A stretch of DNA of 64,000 nt from the NCBI GenBank assembly GCA_033819885.1, contig JAQYUZ010000009.1, positions 1-64,000 on the forward strand, written 5' to 3'. Below the pieces are notes generated by a model, which was not told the origin of the DNA, ran no database searches, and saw nothing but the letters and a program-made list of their open reading frames with translations. Shown here in pieces: positions 57,958 to 64,000 of the stretch. The position numbers and the translations under genes were made by a program. Numbering within the stretch: the first letter of the stretch is position 1; every line of letters starts with the position of its first letter. The stretch is from Microbotryomycetes sp. JL201 (Eukaryota; Basidiomycota; Microbotryomycetes).

Positions 57958-59145
57958 ATGAACACGATCCAAGAGATCAGACGAATCAATGAGGCCGAGC
58001 TCGCTGCTGGTACGAAAGGCTCGTGGCACGACCAGGTCAGTCCTCGGCTCAGCCGCGCTTGGGCCCATTCGTGCCGCTGACCTTGATCATGCTTCTTGGC
58101 ACACTGTCAGTACAAAGATTCTGCGTACATCCACGTTGGTGGGCTGCCTTTCAATTTGACAGAGGGCGACGTCATCACCATCTTCTCACAGTGAGACGCA
58201 CGACGGGCGCGCAAGCGATTGCCTGCAGCGGTGCAGTGCTGACTCTTGTATGCGGTAGGTACGGCGAAATCGTAGACGTGTCGATGCCTCGGGACCCCAA
58301 CACGCAGAAGCCACGCGGTTTTGCGTTCCTGATGTACGCAGATCAGCGCAGCACCGTCTTGGCCGTCGACAACTTGAACGGCGCCAAAGTCTTGCAGCGT
58401 ACGCTCAAAGTCGATCATGTGCTCAACTACAAGCAACTCGAGCGAGACCAAGAGACGGGCAAGATGAAAGAACGGGAGGCCCCGAGGTGAGCGTTCCACA
58501 ATTTCGGTGGCACGAGCCTTTGAAGAGTTGACTTGATTACGCGTTTGAAGTATGGCTGCACATCCCGAAAGGTTTTTGAAAGATCGACATGGAGGCGACG
58601 AGGATGAAGGATCAGATTCAGACTCGTCACATCCGTCCATCGATCCGGATGACCCAATGCGAGACTATTTGATCGAACAAAAGCGAACTGCTCGCAAAAA
58701 CGGCTCTAGCCGAAAGCACAAGCAAGTTGAAGGAGGTGAAACCAAAGAACAAAAACGGGCGCGCAAGGAAGAGAGGCGGCGGATTCGTGAGGAACGCGCC
58801 AGGCGAAAGGCAATCAAGGCAGGTCCGAGTCATGATGACCACGACCGGCGAAAGGAGGAAGCATCTCGGAGCAGAACACGGAATGACCATGACGATGTCG
58901 AGCGTGATAGCCGGCGACGAGACGACGGCAGCAGTCAACGCGACAGATCTCCTGCTCGCGACCGAGATCGCCACCTCAATAAAGACAGGCACGAAAGGGC
59001 TGACAGATACAGAGGCGAAGTACGTGACAGGAGAGATCACGGACAGGAGCGGGACCGTGACGGGACTACAGACAGGCGCGGCGGTGTCGGTGGACGGGGT
59101 ATCTCAGCTTTCGCAGACCTCGAAGCTTGGGCTGCTGGAAAATAG
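57958..59145 (+). CDS. IST3: Ist3/RBMX2, RES complex splicing protein
   Basis: The protein begins [20 protein letters not shown], then [60 protein letters not shown] and [20 protein letters not shown], the Ist3/Cwf29 RRM with its C-terminal helix. Ist3 forms the RES complex with Bud13 and Pml1 and joins the spliceosome before activation. The C-terminal half is a charged low-complexity tail ([38 protein letters not shown]), as in metazoan RBMX2 but absent in budding yeast. It ends [14 protein letters not shown]. Three introns are required: after WHDQ, after TIFSQ and after EREAP. The start at 57958 is fixed by the conserved N-terminus. It is divergent from the carrier gene. Confidence 0.92.
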
Positions 59146-59320
59146 CGTCAAGTCACTCTGTTTCTGGGTACAGTTTTGCTCTATGTTGCATGCGATAAAG
59201 ACTACGAGCCGGCTTGATGCATGAGAAAGGCTACAGAAAAGAGTATGAAGATGCGGTCAAAGGCAAGGATGCCATAGACAAACGACGCTTGGTGGTGCCC
59301 AAGGAAGGGCCGCGAGAAGC

Positions 59321-61571
59321 TCATAGCTGGTTGCCTTTGACGTGCCACCAGAATCTCTCCTTAATCGGCTCTCCCACCCATGTCATGTCGAGCTTGTCCC
59401 AGTCGGTTTCTGACGGATCTCCTATCCGATCTTGACGTAGTGTTTGGATAGAGCCCAAAAAAGAACTCCGGAAACCTACAAGGCACTTGAGCAAATGTAA
59501 GAGCGAATCCCGCGAAAGACTACTCACCGCAGTATGGATTCGCGCCCCACAAGTGGGTCGATGCACCGAGGATCAGTTTGTCAAAGATGCCGCTGGCACC
59601 GTCAGCGAGTCCTTCAATCGCCATCTGCATTGACAACCTCCTTGTCAGTCAGGCAAAAGCTTCTTTCACGACACAACGCTGACCTCGTCGTCATCAGCCG
59701 GCTTGATGTCGTTCCATGTTCTGACATCAAAATTTGCCTCGTTCAACCGGTACACGAGATGATCTATCGACTCTCGCGCCTGTTGAACCTCGGGCAAATT
59801 AAAGCTTGCGCTCTTTGACTTTGCTCTCTCGTGCGTCAATGGCATGTCACTAGCGACGTAGATAGTCGTCAAACTTTTTTCGCGCATGCCGGAAATGATT
59901 GACTCTGCAAACTTGTCGGCACAGTCTTGGAGAACTTTCGGAGGCATGAGCTCCATGCGCCACTGCATCGCCGCATACTCTCGCGGCAATTTGGCTTTGG
60001 CGGCCTCAAACATGTCCATGACGCCCGTCGAATAGTTCCATTGAGGCCAAGGCGAGCCGACCCATAGACCCCATTCTTTCGGCCGTTGTTGCAGTAAGGG
60101 ATCTGGGAATTGGACGTCGCCTTTGAGTCTCAAGTCTGAGTAGTGATTGAAGATCACAAACAGCGTTGACAAGTGATCCGTCTCGCGCAAGTGATCGACT
60201 ATCGACGACAAGTACGTTGCAGGCGTCGTGGCAACGTACAAGGGCGGATCGTCGATCTTGAACGGCTCGTGCGGGACGCACATCTCTTTCAGGATCCCCT
60301 CGTCCGTGTCGCTTATAGATTCACTGAGTACCTTGTGCGTGTTGCGGAAAAATATGACGCTGATTCTGTTGTAATTCGGAAGCAGTAGTCAGCGTAACTG
60401 AAGACGTGGCAAGAGCGGTGATGTGCTGGCTGACCTTGCGCTGAAAGGCTGCGCCTTTTTCATGCTGTTGATCCATTCCTTCCACTTGCGGAACGGAATT
60501 GACCACAGGCCGACAGAGTTTGTCGATTCTGTTTCGTATATTTGATCGAAACCGTACGGCCTGCAGTTTGAAATTGTGGGAATCTGCATTGTGTTTCGGC
60601 GACGCTCAGCTGATCTGTTCTTGTAACCAGACGTGCGCCACTCGAGTACTCACACCAAAGCCCCAATTTGGCAAAACGAGTGTCCTGTTCAGGGTCTTTG
60701 CAAGGTGAAGCAGCTGCCGGACGTGCATCTGGCTGCCTGTTTCCTGCTCGTTGCAAGCGTACAGTGGCACGAGGAATCTCTCTCGCCATGGATTGTCTAA
60801 TCTTGATAGCGCGCCAAAGCCTTCTAACGGAGTCTCGCTCGGCGCCGGGTACTGGCTGTGCGCTGCGAGGTAGCCTTCCTCCTCGAGTGGCGTCTCGTGC
60901 TGTCTGTGCGGAGCCGCGTCTCCCCAAGGCCGCGGAGGCGGCTTCTGAGCATGCTGTTGAAGCTCATCACCGTCCATAGTGTCCGTGCCGAGCTGGTTTG
61001 CGCCTGTGACGCCACCTGGCCGGGAGGACAGGTCCGTTTCACGCCAGTTGACTGCGTTCTTTGCGGCGTATGCTGCGGCCGCCGCCGAGTCTTGGAAGCG
61101 CTGCAAGGATTCGCGGGACAAGGTGCTCAAATGATCGCGCGTGGCGTCTGGTGTGGCGTAGCTGCACAGCAAAACGACGCAGACGACACTCAGGCCGAGC
61201 AGCATGCAGCGCGTGGGTCGTGATCTATTGACGGAGCGCGTGGCGAGGACGTGCAAGATGCTGCTGCGCCTTCGTCGCTCGTCGTCGCCAACTGGGATGG
61301 ACGTGTACCCTCCTGGGGCGACTGCAGCACCGCCGCTGCCGGACGACGACGGCATGAGGTGCGAGCCGCGCGCAGACAGCGACAGCCTCGATTGGTGCCC
61401 TTGCTGCGACTGCTGAGGGTGATGATGGTGCATGGCGGCGGCGCTCGGGCGGCGCGATGCGCTCGCCTGGCCCGCCTGAAACGACGAACTCGACGCTGCA
61501 GCCGTTGTGACGGACAAGACCCGCGATCCGCTGGTGCAGGATACCAGGCAGACGTGAAGGATGGCTATCAA
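59321..61571 (-). CDS. Type II membrane O-fucosyltransferase-like glycosyltransferase
   Basis: A long cytosolic N-terminus rich in S, H and Q leads to one signal-anchor helix (CMLLGLSVVCVVLLCSYA). A stem region (ETPLEEEGYLAAHSQYP) leads to a lumenal domain with RFLVPLYACNEQETGSQMHV, RQLLHLAKTLNRTLVLPNWG, then NHYSDLRLKGDVQFPDPLLQ, GVMDMFEAAKAKLPREYAAM, QWRMELMPPKVLQDCADKFA, TTIYVASDMPLTHERAKS and ILGASTHLWGANPYCGFRSS. The LNRTLVLP and IYVASD patterns match the GDP-fucose O-fucosyltransferase fold (POFUT family). The end is IKERFWWHVKGNQL. Golgi location is inferred from topology. Two starts are possible: 61571 (MIAILHVCLVSC) or 61433 (MHHHHPQQSQQ). Acceptor and sugar donor are unknown. Introns fall before MQIPTIS and inside CG|FRSS. 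Confidence 0.78.
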
Positions 61572-61914
61572 AGCACACCGCCTCGAGTCGGACTGTCCTG
61601 CCCTGGCTGGGAATCAGAGAATCGTCTTCTGGGAGCACAGACGCCGCCCGCAGCTCGGGGCGGCGGGCGGCGGCGCGGCGGCCTGGCCAAGGCGATCGCC
61701 CTTTCAAGCACAGACTTGCCCTCCCGACCACAGCTGTGCACTCGGGACTGAAAGGACAATTCACACAGCGATCACGCGGCAAGACACCGGCAAGAGCAAC
61801 GCATTCACCATCATCACACTCTTTGTACATCATGCGCATTGCAGCACGGCCAAGTCACAACTACTACTTCGAGCCGTGACAGTTTTGATATGGATTCTGG
61901 TAATGCTACAAACC
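61572..61914. promoter_or_regulatory. Intergenic, upstream of the glycosyltransferase
   Basis: These 343 bases lie between the Gcn4-like stop and the glycosyltransferase start (both minus). They carry the glycosyltransferase promoter. GC-rich tracts (CGGCGGGCGGCGGCGCGGCG, about 61662) are the only notable feature. Confidence 0.35.
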
Positions 61915-63190
61915 TCAACGAGATGCCAATGCCGCCTCGAGCTCTGCAATGCGAGTCTTCAACACAGCATTCTCGGCTTCGAGCTCAGCCATGCGCTCCT
62001 GCTTCCTGGCGCGAGATTTGCGCGCAGACAGCGTGTTCTGGAGACGCTTGCGCTCAACGGCCGCAGCCAAGTCGGCTGGGATGTCGTCTTGCAAAGCCGT
62101 TTCGTCGGTGGCAGACACGACTGCAGCATCGGCAGGTTTGACAGACCGACTGCGCTTCGCGAGAGCACGTTCAACGGCAACAGTCTTGCGCTTGCGTGAT
62201 GTGACCGATGGTAAAACATACTGCCGCGGCTGGATCGGAGCGTCAATTGGAACGAGTGACGCGTCCGAGCCACGGAACCCAGTGGGCGAGCTCTTCTTGG
62301 CCTGCACCTGCGGCGAACCAGCTGTCGACTGTGAAGGAGCAGGCGCGGGCGATTCGACCGTCAAGAATGCGGGCGAGACGAAAGGTGTAGGCGGAACGGA
62401 CGCCATCAGCGCGGAAAAGGCCTGACTGCTGATGGCGGGTGCTTGCACATGGGCGGCCGTAGGCGCGCGCTCTGCCGCGAAAACTTGCGGTGACGCAGCC
62501 GAGGTGCCCGGGAAGAGCGACGAGAAAACGAGGTCGGGGACGGCGCCGTCGTTATCGTTAAACATCGGCGACGCGAGAAAATCAGACAGTGGCGAATCCT
62601 CCAACCCGAGAGGCGACTCGAGCTTGCGGTCCATCACGACGGGATTCGTCATGTGAACCATAGCGGCAGTCACATCAAACGCTGGCTCGTCAACAGGCTT
62701 GGATGATAAGACGAGGCCGAGACCGGCTGACGTCGAGTTGAGCGATAGATCGAATGGCAGAGCGTCAACAAAGTCTGAGGAAAATAACGGCAGTCAGTAC
62801 CACGAACCACTGCACCTTCAGTTCAGACTGACTATGTGGACTTGCGGTGGCGCCAGACACCTGATGAAGCTGATTCGACACAGCAGGCTTTGCTAGCAAT
62901 GGGGACGCCGGCAGAGAATCTGCGTGGCCGAACAAAGGGGTGAACGCCATCGTCGACGCAGGGGCGACTGACGATGGGACGAAGACGGCGGCGAGTGGAT
63001 CGAGGTCGGTAGCATTTGCTCGAGGGGCAAGACTATCGACGTGGTGTGACAAAGATACAGAAGCAGACGTGAACAACGACAACGGGGGTTGTTGCGCATC
63101 ATTCTTGGGACCGAGATGAGGAGAGTTGCCTGGAGCCAGTCCCCTTAGGGCGGCTCCAGCGTCTCCGTCGAAATAAAATCCTTCAAGCAT
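61915..63190 (-). CDS. GCN4: Gcn4/CpcA-type bZIP transcription factor
   Basis: Master activator of amino-acid biosynthesis genes. The C-terminus is the bZIP: basic region LQNTLSARKSRARKQERMAE followed by a short leucine zipper (LEAENAVLKTRIAELEAALA), ending at R, as in Gcn4. The upstream segment RKRKTVAVERALAKRSRSVK is basic. The central part has KLESPLGLEDSPLSDFLASP, the acidic-hydrophobic activation motif of Gcn4/CpcA, and FDVTAAMVHMTNP. The N-terminal exon begins MLEGFYFDGDAGAALRGL and joins across an intron (GTCAGTCT to CCTCAG) into NFVDALPFDLSLNSTS. The basic-region pattern N-x3-A-x2-S-R fits AP-1/Gcn4 sites (TGACTCA). The leader has several upstream ATGs, including a bare ATG-stop, suggesting classical translational control. 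Confidence 0.9.
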
Positions 63191-63224
63191 GGTGTTGCTG
63201 TCCTTGGGGTGGTGTCGGTGGGGG

Positions 63225-63365
63225 TCATCGTGTTCTCGCGGAATCGCTGCATTGTAAATGTATTGATCGACGAGACTGCGGAGCGGGAGTGATCAACACG
63301 TGTCCGGATTGACAGGAGGCTTGTGATCCCGTGCACGTTGATCCTGACGCAGCATGCACGCACAT
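63225..63365 (-). promoter_or_regulatory. Longer upstream ORF (46 codons plus stop) in the GCN4 leader
   Basis: Starting MCVHAASGSTCTGSQASCQS, this frame overlaps the 20-codon uORF in another frame and ends 34 bases before the main ATG. If translated it would keep ribosomes from the main start until re-initiation. A leader intron could remove part of it. Confidence 0.4.
63293..63355 (-). promoter_or_regulatory. Upstream ORF (20 codons plus stop) in the GCN4 leader
   Basis: A complete short frame (MLRQDQRARDHKPPVNPDTC then stop) ends 102 bases before the main ATG. Gcn4-family leaders carry such uORFs that make translation depend on eIF2 phosphorylation. Use is unproven because the transcript start is not known. 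Confidence 0.5.
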
Positions 63366-63371
63366 ACAAAC

Positions 63372-63377
63372 CTACAT
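63372..63377 (-). promoter_or_regulatory. Start-stop upstream ORF (ATG TAG) in the GCN4 leader
   Basis: The minus strand reads ATGTAG, a minimal uORF with no elongation codons, 181 bases upstream of the main ATG. Start-stop elements are strong ribosome traps in some eukaryotic stress genes. Whether it lies in the mature leader is unknown. Confidence 0.45.
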
Positions 63378-63789
63378 TTGTGACGTTTGAATGGCGGCTA
63401 GTAAGCGGGCGAACGATATGGGTTTTAGTCGAGCCAATCAAAGTCGCGCGCGGGGAACGTGAAGTTGCAAGCTCCTACGCGAGGCGATGCAGTCGAAAGC
63501 GGAGGCGAGCGGACTGTAGTTCAATACAGCGGCGAGCTGTGAGAGAAACGTGTCTCTCTTACAGTCGACCTCTGAGAAAAGGGTGTGGAACGAAGACAAG
63601 CCGCGCTGAACGCGACCGCGTGCTTTCCCGCAACATGATCCGCCGGCCGTCCGGTCGGTCTGACTCGACAACGCTGCGCGCATACATGATCCTCTGTAAA
63701 TGGCTCAAACACGTCACTTATAAGGCAGTGTCAATGTTGTCTCGAGAGCAATCGCCTATTGTTCATGACAAGTGCATTTATTACATGTG
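63378..63789. promoter_or_regulatory. Likely GCN4 promoter and distal leader
   Basis: No gene is supported in these 412 bases. Further ATGs on the minus strand (for example at 63636) open only short frames. The region probably holds the GCN4 transcription start and promoter. Confidence 0.4.
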
Positions 63790-64000
63790 CTAGACTCTAA
63801 TAGGGCGCTTCAGGCCTCGTCCGAATGTTCGCAGTGCCGCATCCACTGCGCACGGATTAGCGAGTGTACAGTGTAACTCATAGCAGATCTTGTTTCCGCG
63901 TCCGCAGAATTTCACACCGCGAAGAGCATCATTTTTTTCGCAAAGGAAAGAAGAAGCGCCTGCATAAGGTGCACCCAAAACATCTCGCTGGACAAGTCTA
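63790..64000 (-). CDS. Open frame running off the right edge, unrecognised
   Basis: The minus-strand frame is open from the window edge to a stop at 63790 (about 69 residues). It contains GAPYAGASSFLCEKNDALRG, VKFCGRGNKICYELHCTLAN and ends GRGLKRPIRV. It could be the C-terminus of a gene whose body lies outside the window, in line with its minus orientation upstream of GCN4. I recognise no family, and chance cannot be ruled out at this length. Confidence 0.3.
   Translation of the reverse strand, partial: RLVQRDVLGAPYAGASSFLCEKNDALRGVKFCGRGNKICYELHCTLANPCAVDAALRTFGRGLKRPIRV

Overview
The window is nuclear DNA from a compact, intron-rich fungal genome, most likely a basidiomycete. The genes are eukaryotic, with many short GT-AG introns (about 32-100 nt, often with a CTGAC or CTAAC branch site). 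A complex I accessory subunit, the glutathione-degrading amidotransferase Dug3 and a Gcn4-type bZIP point to a fungus that respires through complex I. The density of roughly one gene per 1.9 kb and heavily split genes suggest Pucciniomycotina (a Mixia-like genome is a guess). No CRISPR, operon or bacterial feature is present, and I found no convincing tRNA or rRNA gene.

Layout. 0-0.95 kb: the broken left part of a Ty1/copia-like LTR element. 0.95-3.1 kb: gene-poor, unexplained sequence with one doubtful small gene. From 3.1 kb to the end the window is packed with housekeeping genes. 3.1-12.5 kb: PPIL2 cyclophilin, LEO1, ataxin-10, WDR5/Swd3, Rio2. 12.7-19.9 kb: complex I ESSS subunit, Caj1-type J-protein, DUG3, RBM39-like splicing factor. 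20-28 kb: AVT1-type transporter, SPF30, PCF11, ribosomal protein L9. 28-37 kb: VPS20, ARFRP1/Arl3 GTPase, HEM1, mitochondrial thiolase, adenine phosphoribosyltransferase. 37-46 kb: NPC2, MRE11, EMC7, ZPR1, a membrane J-protein. 46-52 kb: a Q-rich protein, a ThDP enzyme, a ferric reductase. 52.6-64 kb: an unrecognised small gene, a LigD-type 3'-phosphoesterase protein, DLT1, a mitochondrial carrier, IST3, an O-fucosyltransferase-like enzyme, a Gcn4-like factor, and an open frame at the right edge.

The genes do not form one pathway. Several share themes: transcription and mRNA processing (LEO1, WDR5, PCF11, RBM39, SPF30, IST3, PPIL2), mitochondria and heme/iron (HEM1, ESSS, carrier, thiolase, ferric reductase), DNA repair (MRE11, LigD-PE) and membrane traffic (VPS20, ARFRP1, EMC7, NPC2).

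The most unusual signal is gene architecture. Introns fall on or next to start codons: A|TG splits in VPS20 and ARFRP1, ATG alone as the first coding exon in DUG3, and 8-16 nt first coding exons in EMC7, MRE11, PPIL2 and probably RBM39. There are 10-, 13- and 18-nt internal microexons and several GC-AG introns. All splice models here were inferred by eye from reading-frame continuity and family conservation; no transcript data were available.
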